A stretch of 58,424 nt of DNA from Fidelibacterota bacterium (lineage in GTDB: Bacteria > Fidelibacterota > UBA8477 > JABMPR01), in the NCBI GenBank assembly GCA_013202495.1, contig JABMQQ010000029.1, forward strand, positions 1-58,424, given 5' to 3'. This document shows positions 8,933 through 18,134 of this stretch, in pieces (positions within the stretch are counted from its first letter, which is position 1; each line of letters opens with the position of its first letter). The notes beneath the pieces are model-generated. The model did not search any database, had not been told where the DNA came from, and worked only from the letters and a program-made list of their open reading frames with translations. Both the position numbers and the translations under genes were made by a program.

Positions 8933-11900
8933 ATGCGACGTGTTATAGAGTTTTTTGCCCGCTATCCTATCTGGACCAATGTGCTATTGGTTACTGTGCT
9001 TCTTTTTGGAGGACTTGCTCTTTCCAATCTGCGCTACTCCACCTTCCCTGAAATTGCTCCGAACCGCATTATTATTCAGGTTCTATATCCTGGTGCTTCA
9101 CCTGATGAGGTAGAAGAGGGGGTCATCCTCAAAATTGAGGAAAACCTGGATGGTCTTGATGGTGTAGAGAGAGTTACATCCACATCCTCTGAAAACGTTG
9201 GGTCGGTCAATATTGAAGCCATTCGTGGTGCTGATATGGATAAAGTCCTCACTGATGTTAAAAACGCCGTCGATCGGATTGGTTCTTTTCCTGTAAGCGC
9301 TGAAAAACCGGTGGTGTACCAGCAAAAATTCAGATCGAGAGCCCTGTCTATTGTTCTTTTTGGTGAAACTGATTTAAAGACCATGAAAGTTTTTGCAGAG
9401 AACATGCGGGACGAGCTCATTGCTTCTCCGGAAATTTCACAGGTCGCTATACAGGGTTATCCTGGTCTTGAGATTTCTATTGAAGTTTCTGAAGCCAATC
9501 TGCGGCGCTTCCAACTGACCTTTGATGAAATTTCACGACGCATCCAGTCAGAAAATGTGAATCTCTCAGGAGGTAAATTTGAAACCCTAGATGAAGAGAT
9601 TCTCATTCGGGCTTATGGTCGCGAATATGAAGCCACTGAGCTGGCCAATCTGGTCATCAGAGGAGATAGTGATGGAAATCTGATTTTCCTTAAGGATGTG
9701 GCCACCATTCGTGAAAGATGGGCTGACTCTCCCAATAAAACCTATTACAATGGCCATACCGCAGTGGTGCTGAATATTAGTAAAACCCGTGAAGAGAATG
9801 TCATTACTGTAGCAGATTTATCCAAAGAGCTGGTTGAGAAATTCAATTCAGAGAACTCTGTAATTCAAGCTATGGTTCTGGCCGACAACACCATCAGTTT
9901 ACGCCAAAGACTTGAACTCTTGATCAATAATGGATTTATTGGGCTGGTATTGGTTGTCCTCAGTCTCAGCTTCTTTTTGAATTTACGGATCTCTTTTTGG
10001 GTAGCTCTGGGTATTCCATTCTCATTTGCCGGGATGTTTCTGGTCTTGAGTTTTGCTGGAATTACCCTGAATGTTATCTCCTTGTTTGGCATGATCATCG
10101 TCATCGGAATTCTTGTAGATGATGCAATTGTGGTTTCTGAAAGCATTTTTAGCGAGTTTGAAAAAGGTAAAAAAGGTATACGGGCTGCCATTGATGGAAC
10201 CCTTATCATGCTGGGACCGGTAACCACTTCGGTAATGACCACGATACTCGTTTTTCTCCCCTTCTTCTTTCTGGATGGCTTTTTAGGTCGGTTTATCTGG
10301 AATTTGGCGGCAGTTGTGGTGGCAGCCCTGATCTTTTCGCTGGTTGAGTCTTTTCTCATTCTTCCTGCTCACCTCGCCCATTCCAAGGGTTTGCATGCTC
10401 ACAGTAAAGATTCAAAAATGCGCAAGCAAATCGAGAAGATCATTCAGTTCATGACTCACCGCATGTACGCCCCTTCATTGAAGTCTGCCTTGCGATATAA
10501 ATGGATGACGGTAACCATGCCCCTGGTCTTTGTTTTAATCACTGCCGGTCTCTTTGGAGGCGGATTCATAGGTTTTACTTTTTTCCCATTTATTGATGGA
10601 GATACACTGCCAATTAATGTCAGTCTTGTAGCAGGACGACAGGAAGCAGATGTAGATAAATTTCTGGCTGAAATCGAAGGTGTGGTTTGGTCAGTCAATG
10701 AAGAGATGAGCGCTAACAGGGAAGATAGCCTCCAATACATTTTGGGGATAAAGAGGGATATTGGCAGTAATGATTTTGGTGATGCTGGAAGCCATGCAGG
10801 CAAGTTGACACTTCAACTGCTGGATGGTGAATTGCGAGGCATGGACAGTTTTGTTTTGGCCAACAAAATCCGAAAAGCTGTCGGTCCCCAACCTGAAGCT
10901 CAGAAGCTCTCATTTGGTCGAGCCAGCATGTTTGGAAAACCTGTATCTGTCAGTCTGTTGGGCAGCAATATGAATGAACTGAGAAAAGCCAGTGATCTTC
11001 TCACTGCAGAATTACAGCAATTTTCCACCTTGAGAGATGTGTCTCTTGGAACCAAAGAGGGGCGCCGGGAAATTGATATCACTTTAAAACCATTGGCATA
11101 TTCCATGGGTCTTACCCTCAGGGATGTCGCCGGTCAGGTTCGTCAGGGATTTTTTGGACAGGAGGTCCAGCGAATTCAGAGAGGACGTGATGAAATTCGA
11201 GTCTGGGTGCGTTATTCACCGGAGGATCGCTCCTCATTAGGTTATCTGGATCGCATGCTTATTCGGACTCAAAATGGTCATGAGTATCCTTTTGGAGAGC
11301 TGGCAACCTATACACTCAAACGCGGGATTACATCCATCAGTCATCTCGATAAAAAACGTGAATTGACAGTTGAGGCTGATCTGGCAGATGGAAGTCTGGA
11401 TTTACCTCCAATTCTGGCAGAGATTCGGGAAGAGGTAATACCTCGTGTCCTATCTCAGGTCCAGGGTGTGCAAGTCTCGTATGAAGGTCAATCCAGGGAC
11501 CAGGCTAAAACCGGGGCAAGTTTCCGCAGGACCTTCCCGCTTGCTTTTATGGGTATGTTTATATTACTGATCCTGGTTTTTAGGTCTTATGTTCAAGCCT
11601 TGCTTATTTTTGGACTGATACCTTTTGGTGTGATTGGTGCATTCTGGGGACATGGCTTGCATGGTATCCAGGTGAACACGCTTTCAGTATATGGGATTCT
11701 TGCACTCACAGGTATCATCGTAAATGATAGTATTGTGTTGGTGGATAAAATTAACAGGAATCTAAAAAAGGGAATGAAGCTTTACGATGCTGTCTTTGAT
11801 GCCGGTGTCAGTCGTCTGCGCCCCATCCTGTTGACCACTTTCACGACAGCCTTTGGATTGGCTCCTTTGATTTTCGAGACCAGTCGACAGGCACAGTTCC

Positions 11901-12118
11901 TGATTCCCATGGCCATTTCTCTGGCCTATGGTTTACTCTTCGGAACCTTCCTCATCCTGGTGGTATTACCATCAAGTTATCTTGTGACCAATCGGGCACG
12001 CGTGATGTGGATGAAGTTGTACCATGGTGTGAATGTGAGTCCAGAAGAAATAGAGCCCGCCATGCAGGAGTTAAAGGCGAGTGTCTCAGTGAATCCTGTT
12101 GATCCCGAGGTTGCTTAA
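8933..12118 (+). CDS. RND family efflux transporter permease
   Basis: A 1061-residue inner-membrane pump of the AcrB/MdtB superfamily, full length. The first membrane helix (about 12-30) is followed by the periplasmic porter domain beginning FPEIAPNRIIIQVLYPGASP. Helix 4 carries the proton-relay pair in GILVDDAIVVSE (about 396-407). The C-terminal half repeats the layout with TGIIVNDSIVLVDKIN (about 925-940). It is coupled to the fusion protein gene just upstream. The large porter loops argue for export of an organic compound rather than metal ions, but the substrate cannot be read from the sequence. The gene after it begins 148 bases downstream and looks like a separate unit. Confidence 0.93.
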   Translation: MRRVIEFFARYPIWTNVLLVTVLLFGGLALSNLRYSTFPEIAPNRIIIQVLYPGASPDEVEEGVILKIEENLDGLDGVERVTSTSSENVGSVNIEAIRGADMDKVLTDVKNAVDRIGSFPVSAEKPVVYQQKFRSRALSIVLFGETDLKTMKVFAENMRDELIASPEISQVAIQGYPGLEISIEVSEANLRRFQLTFDEISRRIQSENVNLSGGKFETLDEEILIRAYGREYEATELANLVIRGDSDGNLIFLKDVATIRERWADSPNKTYYNGHTAVVLNISKTREENVITVADLSKELVEKFNSENSVIQAMVLADNTISLRQRLELLINNGFIGLVLVVLSLSFFLNLRISFWVALGIPFSFAGMFLVLSFAGITLNVISLFGMIIVIGILVDDAIVVSESIFSEFEKGKKGIRAAIDGTLIMLGPVTTSVMTTILVFLPFFFLDGFLGRFIWNLAAVVVAALIFSLVESFLILPAHLAHSKGLHAHSKDSKMRKQIEKIIQFMTHRMYAPSLKSALRYKWMTVTMPLVFVLITAGLFGGGFIGFTFFPFIDGDTLPINVSLVAGRQEADVDKFLAEIEGVVWSVNEEMSANREDSLQYILGIKRDIGSNDFGDAGSHAGKLTLQLLDGELRGMDSFVLANKIRKAVGPQPEAQKLSFGRASMFGKPVSVSLLGSNMNELRKASDLLTAELQQFSTLRDVSLGTKEGRREIDITLKPLAYSMGLTLRDVAGQVRQGFFGQEVQRIQRGRDEIRVWVRYSPEDRSSLGYLDRMLIRTQNGHEYPFGELATYTLKRGITSISHLDKKRELTVEADLADGSLDLPPILAEIREEVIPRVLSQVQGVQVSYEGQSRDQAKTGASFRRTFPLAFMGMFILLILVFRSYVQALLIFGLIPFGVIGAFWGHGLHGIQVNTLSVYGILALTGIIVNDSIVLVDKINRNLKKGMKLYDAVFDAGVSRLRPILLTTFTTAFGLAPLIFETSRQAQFLIPMAISLAYGLLFGTFLILVVLPSSYLVTNRARVMWMKLYHGVNVSPEEIEPAMQELKASVSVNPVDPEVA

Positions 12119-12266
12119 GATATTTTTTCCCTGACAAGGAACAGTTTAGCTTCAGGTTTAATTAATTTCCAGAACTGACCCATTGTTGGTCGAAATAGTT
12201 ATACCTATTTAATTCAACAAATATAAGTCTTTACCAAAAGAGTTATTCCCCTCCAGGTGAGTAAGA

Positions 12267-12800
12267 ATGCTTGCTATTCCACAATCATTTGCTATATTTG
12301 AAAAATACCAAACGCAGGATGTTATGAATATGGATGAATTAAAGCACGAATTTGTGAATCGCTTTGGCGACGCTTATAAAGATTTTGGTCTCCCAATTCT
12401 CATGGGGCGAATTGTAGGATTACTACTGTATTGCGATAAGCCTATGTCGCTTGACACTATGACCGATGAGCTACATGTAAGTAAGGGGCCAGTGAGCCAG
12501 ATATTGCGACGCTTGAGAGATCATAATCTAGTGAAAAGAATCTGGGTAGGGGGTGATCGCAAAGACTATTACCAGGTGGTGGATCACGTATTCCTCCAGG
12601 CATTTATAAATCAGGCCGAGCTATTGAAGAGAAACCTGACCCTGGCGAAAGAGTTTGAACGAAAACTCCGCACGAATGACAAACCTGAAAACGCAAAATT
12701 TAAAGCTCGCATGAAAGAAATGGTTCAATTCAACTCACAGATGCAAGAGTATCTGAACTCATTTATAGATAAGTGGCGAGAGGAACAAACTGATCTGTAG
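12267..12800 (+). CDS. GbsR/MarR-type HTH transcriptional regulator
   Basis: A 177-residue winged-helix regulator. The helix-turn-helix lies at about 60-100 (MSLDTMTDELHVSKGPVSQ followed by the wing RIWVGGDRKDYYQV), and a C-terminal helical region (about 120-175) probably dimerises. The GPVSQ recognition helix and the wing are those of the GbsR group, whose known members sense glycine betaine or choline, though many have unknown ligands. Two starts are possible: ATG at 12267 with ggtgag upstream, or ATG at 12324 with agga upstream, which would remove 19 residues. It lies 17 bases before the short-chain reductase gene and is likely the regulator of the whole 12267-21863 operon. Confidence 0.8.
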   Translation: MLAIPQSFAIFEKYQTQDVMNMDELKHEFVNRFGDAYKDFGLPILMGRIVGLLLYCDKPMSLDTMTDELHVSKGPVSQILRRLRDHNLVKRIWVGGDRKDYYQVVDHVFLQAFINQAELLKRNLTLAKEFERKLRTNDKPENAKFKARMKEMVQFNSQMQEYLNSFIDKWREEQTDL

Positions 12801-12817
12801 ATCGGATTGAGGAAAAC

Positions 12818-13561
12818 ATGAATAAACTCAAAGCAAAAGTTGCAATTATTACTGGGGGTGCTGCTGGAATCGGCATGGCCACCGTGGAAAAATTCCTGGC
12901 TGAAGGAGCCATCGTATCTGCCTGGGATATTAATCAGGAGATGGGTGATGCTCTCATGGCAGGCCTTCAAACGCCTGACAATCGACTAGAATTTCGGGCT
13001 GTGGATGTCACTGACGAGGGTGCTGTTAATGCTGCTGTGGCAGCCATCGTTGAAAAACATGGTCAGCTGGATATCCTGATCAACAATGCTGGTATCACAA
13101 GAGATGCGACCCTCCTCAAAATGGAGGGGGCCGCTTTTGACCAAGTCATCAATGTGAACTTAAAAGCGGTATTTATCTGTGGTCAAGCTGCTGCGAAGCA
13201 AATGGTAACCCAGGGCTCAGGCGTGATTCTAAACGCCAGCTCAGTCGTGGGGCTCTACGGAAATTTTGGCCAGACTAATTATGTCGCTTCAAAAGCAGGT
13301 GTCATAGGAATGACTCAAGTATGGGCCAGAGAACTGGGTCGCAAAGGCGTGAGGGTAAATGCCATCGCCCCTGGATTTATTGCCACAGAGATGGTTAAAA
13401 AAATGCCCGAAAAGGTCATTGAAATGATGGCGGGCAAGGCACCCATGCAACGTATCGGCGAGCCCTCGGAAGTCGCGTCGGCCTATGCGTTTCTGGCTTC
13501 AGACGAAGCCTCCTTTATTCATGGCACCACGCTCTCAGTGGATGGAGGTTTGATTTCCTGA
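12818..13561 (+). CDS. Short-chain dehydrogenase/reductase, 3-oxoacyl-ACP reductase (FabG) type
   Basis: A 247-residue SDR enzyme. The Rossmann motif TGGAAGIG is at about 12-19, NNAG at 89-92, the catalytic serine in NASSVVG (about 139-145) and Tyr155/Lys159 in NYVASK. The sequence closely follows FabG, including the C-terminal DEASFIHGTTLSVDGG. It would reduce a 3-oxoacyl thioester to the 3-hydroxy form with NAD(P)H, or oxidise in the reverse direction. In this operon it overlaps the next gene, a KAS III-fold enzyme, by one base (TGATG), so the two probably act in sequence on the same acyl chain. Housekeeping FabG is usually next to acpP/fabF; this context suggests a specialised copy. Confidence 0.92.
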   Translation: MNKLKAKVAIITGGAAGIGMATVEKFLAEGAIVSAWDINQEMGDALMAGLQTPDNRLEFRAVDVTDEGAVNAAVAAIVEKHGQLDILINNAGITRDATLLKMEGAAFDQVINVNLKAVFICGQAAAKQMVTQGSGVILNASSVVGLYGNFGQTNYVASKAGVIGMTQVWARELGRKGVRVNAIAPGFIATEMVKKMPEKVIEMMAGKAPMQRIGEPSEVASAYAFLASDEASFIHGTTLSVDGGLIS

Positions 13562-14556
13562 TGGCTGAACTCCGCAACGCACGAATTCTATCAACAGGTA
13601 CAGCTGTACCTGATCGCATTGTCCCAAACTCATATTTTGATGACATCCTGGGTGAGAATGTTTCAGAATGGCTGGAAAATAACCTCACCATAAAAGAGCG
13701 TCGCTGGCTCTCTGAAGGTGAAAGTGTGGCCGATCTTGTTGAATCATCAGCGCGAACCATTCTGGCAAATGCCAAGGTGAAACCAGAGGAACTGGATCTC
13801 ATCATTATTTCAACTGATACACCGGAATACATATCACCATCGACCGCTTCAGTCATTCAAGACCGTTTAGGTGCTTCCAGAGCCGGAACCTTTGATTTGA
13901 ATGCAGCCTGTGCAGGATTTGTAACTGCAATTGATATGGGTGCCAAATACATCCAAACTGATTCCAAATATAAATACATACTGGTCATCGGAGCCTATGG
14001 GATGTCCCGTTATTTGGATTTGCATGACAAAAAGACAGTAACCCTGTTTGCCGATGGTGCTTCAGGTGTGCTGCTGGGAGTCGATCCAAAGGGTGTTGGT
14101 CATCTCCAGGGGTTGTTGCATACAGAAGGACAGTATGCAGACTGGATGGGGATATATGCAGGTGGTGTGAAAACTCCAGTAACTGAAAAAGTACTCGAGA
14201 ACAAAGATCATCTCCTGAAATTTGTTAAAAAGTTCCCTAAAGAACTCAATCCCATCACCTGGGAAAAAATGGTGCGTAAAGTTGTTGCAGATGGGGGGTA
14301 CGAACTAACCGATGTGAAGCAGCTCTTTTTTACCCAGATCAATATCAACAGCATTCAGGCTACCATGGAAGCACTTGATCTACCCATGGTAAAAGCTCAG
14401 ACCATTATGTCTAATTATGGGTATACGGGTTCAGCGTGTATTCCAATGGCTTTGAATGAAGCTCACAATCGAGGCAAACTGAATCGAGGTGATCTGGTTG
14501 TATTTATGGGTTCAGGTGGCGGACTGGCTTTTGCGTGCTCAGCGTGGATATGGTAA
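13561..14556 (+). CDS. KAS III-fold (FabH-like) enzyme with non-standard catalytic residues
   Basis: A 331-residue thiolase-superfamily protein with the FabH architecture. The nucleophile is Cys117 in NAACAGFV. The usual HQAN histidine motif reads TQIN here (Thr258), and the usual GNTSAAS asparagine is Tyr288 in NYGYTGSACIP. Two of the three canonical Cys-His-Asn residues are therefore replaced, so decarboxylative condensation with malonyl-ACP is doubtful; acyl transfer, C-O or C-C bond formation by another route, or chain binding are alternatives. The C-terminal GSGGGLAFA glycine loop is intact. The gene overlaps the reductase by one base and precedes a symporter by 10 bases, with aaggag before the latter. 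It is not the housekeeping fabH in my judgement. Confidence 0.85.
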   Translation: MAELRNARILSTGTAVPDRIVPNSYFDDILGENVSEWLENNLTIKERRWLSEGESVADLVESSARTILANAKVKPEELDLIIISTDTPEYISPSTASVIQDRLGASRAGTFDLNAACAGFVTAIDMGAKYIQTDSKYKYILVIGAYGMSRYLDLHDKKTVTLFADGASGVLLGVDPKGVGHLQGLLHTEGQYADWMGIYAGGVKTPVTEKVLENKDHLLKFVKKFPKELNPITWEKMVRKVVADGGYELTDVKQLFFTQININSIQATMEALDLPMVKAQTIMSNYGYTGSACIPMALNEAHNRGKLNRGDLVVFMGSGGGLAFACSAWIW

Positions 14557-14566
14557 GGAGTAAGCC

Positions 14567-16072
14567 ATGAATTCGAACACAGATATGGTCTTATACAGTT
14601 GGATTCTGATGATTCTGCTGGCTAGCGGTATTCTTGTGCTGGTTGTCAGGGGAGCTCGGAAAACCAAGAGTATGCATGATTACGCTCTGGGATCGTTTTT
14701 GTTTTCACCTGCTGCAGTAGGAATTTCACTGGCAGCCTCCATGACCAGTGCAGCCACCTTTATTATCAATCCCGGATTTATAGCCATTTACGGTATCTCA
14801 GCTGTGATTTCTTATGCTGTAGTCTTGCCCCTGGCAGCCATGGTTTCCCTGGTGATCCTCAGTAAGGGATTTCGTAAATTCGGAGCAACGGTAAAGGTGA
14901 TTACCCTGTCACAGTGGATGGGTGTACGCTACAATAGTAAGGGCTACCAGACCTTTTTTGCCATTTTGTCACTGCTACTCATCACATTTATCGTCCTAAT
15001 TGTTGTAGGTCTTACTAAGGTATTGTCAAGCACTCTAGCCATTTCAGAAATGGCTGCTTTGTTGGGGATAGTTATTTTCATTTTTGGCTATATGATGTTT
15101 GGTGGCGCAAACTCCATGGTCTATACCAACACCATACAGGGCTCTATCATGCTGGTGGTGGCTTTCCTGTTGTTGGGCTCCGGATATGAACATTTCAGCG
15201 CCGGCATCCATGGATTTTTAGACAAGCTATCCAGTATTGATCCTGATCTGGTGGGCTCCACAAACACCAATAGCTTCCTATTCAGGGACTGGTTTGAAAT
15301 TGGGATCGTTCAAATAGTTGTGGGTGTAGCCATCGTCTGTCAACCTCATATCATCACAAAAAGTCTGCTGCTCAAGGATGACAAAAGTGTCAACCGCTTT
15401 TTGGTGGTCGCGGTAATTACGGAGCTGATTTTCTTTAGTGTCGTTATTGCCGGCCTATACGCCAGGATTGCCTTCCCAGATTTGACTGTGGGAGGTACAG
15501 CCTTAAAAATGGATGGTATCATTCCAGCCTATGTTCTCAATGAATTCCCGGTATTTATCGGTTTATTTGTGGTTCTGGGTTTGATAGCAGCTGGTTTGAG
15601 TACGCTGGAAGGATTGATCCAGAGTTTATCAACGACAATGACTGAAGATCTGATTAAACCAGCAATTAACAAATTTAAAGGGGAGTATCCTGATGATGGT
15701 GTGATGATTATGATTAATCGTCTGGTCATCGCAGCCCTGGCCATTGTTGCCATCATACTATCCAGGCAGCAACTCCTGTTTCCAAAACTATCTGTAGCTA
15801 TTTTTGCCCAGAATGGGGTTTATGCTTTCTTTGCAGCAGCCTTTTTCCCCATCCTGTTTGGTATGTTTTCGAAGCGGACACCACCACTGGCCGCCATTGT
15901 TGCCAGTGCCACTGCTGTGATTGTCCACTTCTCCATGTATTATGGCAAAATATCTGTTCCATTTACCCTGGCGACAGGTGAAAACCCGGGTGTAGCCGCT
16001 GCCGTGGCCATTGTTTTATCACTTGTGGTGGGATCTATCATTTTCCAATTAAAGAAGGAGCCCCTGTCTTGA
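14567..16072 (+). CDS. Sodium/solute symporter (SSS family)
   Basis: A 501-residue inner-membrane transporter with about 13 membrane helices. The early MHDYALGSFLFSPAAVGISL followed by ASMTSAATFI matches the SSS (SSF) family, in which this second-helix region helps form the sodium site. The substrate class cannot be fixed; relatives carry pantothenate, proline, acetate, and other carboxylates. Because the next gene, overlapping by 4 bases (TTGA), encodes an acyl-CoA synthetase, a carboxylate substrate that is activated on entry is the simplest inference. The ribosome-binding site is aaggag, 6 bases before the ATG. Confidence 0.9.
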   Translation: MNSNTDMVLYSWILMILLASGILVLVVRGARKTKSMHDYALGSFLFSPAAVGISLAASMTSAATFIINPGFIAIYGISAVISYAVVLPLAAMVSLVILSKGFRKFGATVKVITLSQWMGVRYNSKGYQTFFAILSLLLITFIVLIVVGLTKVLSSTLAISEMAALLGIVIFIFGYMMFGGANSMVYTNTIQGSIMLVVAFLLLGSGYEHFSAGIHGFLDKLSSIDPDLVGSTNTNSFLFRDWFEIGIVQIVVGVAIVCQPHIITKSLLLKDDKSVNRFLVVAVITELIFFSVVIAGLYARIAFPDLTVGGTALKMDGIIPAYVLNEFPVFIGLFVVLGLIAAGLSTLEGLIQSLSTTMTEDLIKPAINKFKGEYPDDGVMIMINRLVIAALAIVAIILSRQQLLFPKLSVAIFAQNGVYAFFAAAFFPILFGMFSKRTPPLAAIVASATAVIVHFSMYYGKISVPFTLATGENPGVAAAVAIVLSLVVGSIIFQLKKEPLS

Positions 16073-17592
16073 CGCAGCATGCACATGATTGGCTGGCTCG
16101 CTGGGCTTTCTACACACCGGGCAAAAGGTTCCTGCGCGAGCATGTCAGTGATCGATCCTGGACCTATAGCCAATTCAATGAGGTCTCCAAACGCTGTGCC
16201 CGATATCTCCTAGATGAGATGAAACTATCGAGAGGTGATCGACTGGCTATTTACTCCAGTAATCGCATAGAATATTTCATGCTGTATTTTGCAGCCATTA
16301 AACTGGGAGTCATTGTTGTACCCTTGAACTTCCGATTGACTCCTGTCGAATTAGATGTGCTTTTGAGGGATGCAGAACCACAGCTCATGGTGTTTGAGGA
16401 GGAGTATTCTGAGCAGATAGCCATGCTGCATTCTTTACCTGAGAATTGCCAGAAAGTAGGTGTTGAATCGCTCAGCTCCTTACTAGTTGTGGATGAAAAT
16501 ACTTCTGCAATTGAGTTCACTAATGTGGAAACTGATTCTGAGGAACTGGTGATGATCCTCTATACTTCTGGAACCACTGGAGTTCCCAAGGGCGCCATGA
16601 TCACCCACAAAATGCTTTTCTGGAATTCAGTCAACACAGCGCTGCGTCTGGATATTAATTCAAGTGATCATACGCAGGCCTATGCTCCCCTTTTTCATAC
16701 TGGTGGTTGGAATGTTCTATTCACGCCTTTTCTCCAGCATGGAGCTTCACATACCATTCTGGAAAATTTCGATGCGGATCTAATTCTGGAACTCATCGAG
16801 AAAGAGCGCTCAACCATTTTATTCGGTGTGCCTACCATGATGCAGATGCTGGCAGATTCCCCTCGATTTGAAAGCACGGATCTATCTAGTCTTCGCTATG
16901 CTGTGGTTGGCGGTGCTCCCATGCCCATCCCACTGATCGAAATCTGGCATGCTAAGAATATTCCCATTAGACAGGGCTATGGTCTCACCGAGGTGGGTCC
17001 CAATTGTTTCTCGTTGAATCAGGATGCCGCCATCCGCAAACAAGGGAGCATTGGATTCCCAAACTTCTACATGGACGCCTGCGTCTTGTCTGAATCTGGA
17101 GAAGAAGTTGACGTGGATGAGGCAGGTGAACTGTGTCTGCGTTCACCAGTTGTCACGCCAGGTTACTGGAGAAAACCAGAGGAAACACAAAAAGCCATTA
17201 CCTCTGGATGGTTTCATACTGGTGATATGGCCCGCAAAGATAAAGATGGCTATTTTTACATCGTAGATCGTAAGAAAAACATGTTCATCAGTGGTGGCGA
17301 AAATGTGTATCCAGCTGAAGTGGAAGCCAATCTGGTTCAACACCCAGATATCATTGACGCAGCCGTTATTGGGATTCCTGATGAAAAATGGGGTGAAGTG
17401 GGTTTGGCATTCATCGTGGCTAACAGGCCAGTCAATATTACAGAAGTCAGAGAGTTTTGTTTGCAGTCTCTGGCAAAATACAAAATACCAAAACAGGTTT
17501 GTTTGATCGATGCTCTACCACTGAATGACTCTGGTAAGCTGGATCGCAAACAATTAATAAAAATGCACAAACAACAAAAGGAGACAAGATGA
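16069..17592 (+). CDS. Acyl-CoA synthetase (AMP-forming, ANL superfamily)
   Basis: A 507-residue adenylate-forming enzyme that activates a carboxylic acid with ATP and CoA. The P-loop YTSGTTGVPKG is at 165-175, the A5 motif is in QGYGLTEVGP, the hinge region in GWFHTGDMARKDKDGYFYIV, VDRKKNMFISGGENVYP follows, and the catalytic lysine of the C-terminal domain is in NDSGKLDRKQL. It starts with TTG, overlapping the symporter stop by 4 bases, with aaggag 8 bases upstream. Length and motifs are those of medium/long-chain or aromatic acid-CoA ligases; the chain specificity cannot be told. The coupling to a sodium symporter and a reductase suggests an imported acid that is activated and then modified. 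Confidence 0.93.
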   Translation: MTQHAHDWLARWAFYTPGKRFLREHVSDRSWTYSQFNEVSKRCARYLLDEMKLSRGDRLAIYSSNRIEYFMLYFAAIKLGVIVVPLNFRLTPVELDVLLRDAEPQLMVFEEEYSEQIAMLHSLPENCQKVGVESLSSLLVVDENTSAIEFTNVETDSEELVMILYTSGTTGVPKGAMITHKMLFWNSVNTALRLDINSSDHTQAYAPLFHTGGWNVLFTPFLQHGASHTILENFDADLILELIEKERSTILFGVPTMMQMLADSPRFESTDLSSLRYAVVGGAPMPIPLIEIWHAKNIPIRQGYGLTEVGPNCFSLNQDAAIRKQGSIGFPNFYMDACVLSESGEEVDVDEAGELCLRSPVVTPGYWRKPEETQKAITSGWFHTGDMARKDKDGYFYIVDRKKNMFISGGENVYPAEVEANLVQHPDIIDAAVIGIPDEKWGEVGLAFIVANRPVNITEVREFCLQSLAKYKIPKQVCLIDALPLNDSGKLDRKQLIKMHKQQKETR

Positions 17593-18077
17593 TGAAAAGA
17601 TACTCAATCCTGATGGTTCTCATTCTGGGACTGCTCTTGGTAATGGGTTGTGAAGATGACTCTGACAATGACATCAATGGCAACGAGGTAGACGTGTGGG
17701 TTGGTAACTGGCTGAGTGCAGGGGATAATGTTGCAGTTATACTGTCAACATATTTTCTGTATGACAGTGTCAAGGTTGAACTTACTGAAGACAACACTGT
17801 AACCCTTGAGACCCATGTGATTGATGGTGCCTGGACCACACTCGAAGGTACCTATGTACTCACAGAATCCAGTGACTCTGACCTCGATATAATCCAGCTC
17901 ATTTATACGGCTTTTGAGCAAGAAGGTATTATCGAGATCGATGGCGACACTATGAGATTGGAAGCAGTACAAACCGTTCCAGATATTGCTGCAACCGTTC
18001 CTACACCAGCAGCAGGTTTTGGTGCAGATCCAACTCTGGGAACCATAAATATCCAGACCTATATCCGTCAGGACTAA
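17589..18077 (+). CDS. Small acidic lipoprotein of unknown function
   Basis: A 162-residue lipoprotein. The signal peptide MMKRYSILMVLILGLLLVMGC has lipobox LVMGC; the mature N-terminus CEDDSDNDING is strongly acidic, similar to the lipoprotein encoded at 6709, which starts CED as well. The body is beta-rich, with DVWVGNWLSAGD and a TLEGTYVLTESSDSDL strand pair that resembles lipocalin-like folds; no family is recognised. Its ATG overlaps the acyl-CoA synthetase stop by 4 bases (ATGA), and a good aaaggag precedes it. Being in the same transcript as an outer-membrane barrel and hydrolases suggests a surface or periplasmic part of the same uptake system. Confidence 0.75.
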   Translation: MMKRYSILMVLILGLLLVMGCEDDSDNDINGNEVDVWVGNWLSAGDNVAVILSTYFLYDSVKVELTEDNTVTLETHVIDGAWTTLEGTYVLTESSDSDLDIIQLIYTAFEQEGIIEIDGDTMRLEAVQTVPDIAATVPTPAAGFGADPTLGTINIQTYIRQD

Positions 18078-18088
18078 GGTTTTTAATG

Positions 18089-18113
18089 TCGGGGTGTGAT
18101 TTTTACACCCCGA
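18089..18113 (+). terminator. Stem-loop between the lipoprotein and outer-membrane barrel genes
   Basis: A 9-bp GC-rich stem (tcggggtgt / acaccccga) with a 7-base loop lies between two operon genes. There is only a weak T-tract after it (taacatttt), so it may be a partial terminator, a processing site or an mRNA stabiliser rather than a full stop. Confidence 0.45.
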
Positions 18114-18134
18114 TAACATTTTAGGGAGAATGAT

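Noticed and set aside
13561-14556. Housekeeping FabH
   Set aside because: Two catalytic residues are replaced and the context is not a fatty acid synthesis cluster.
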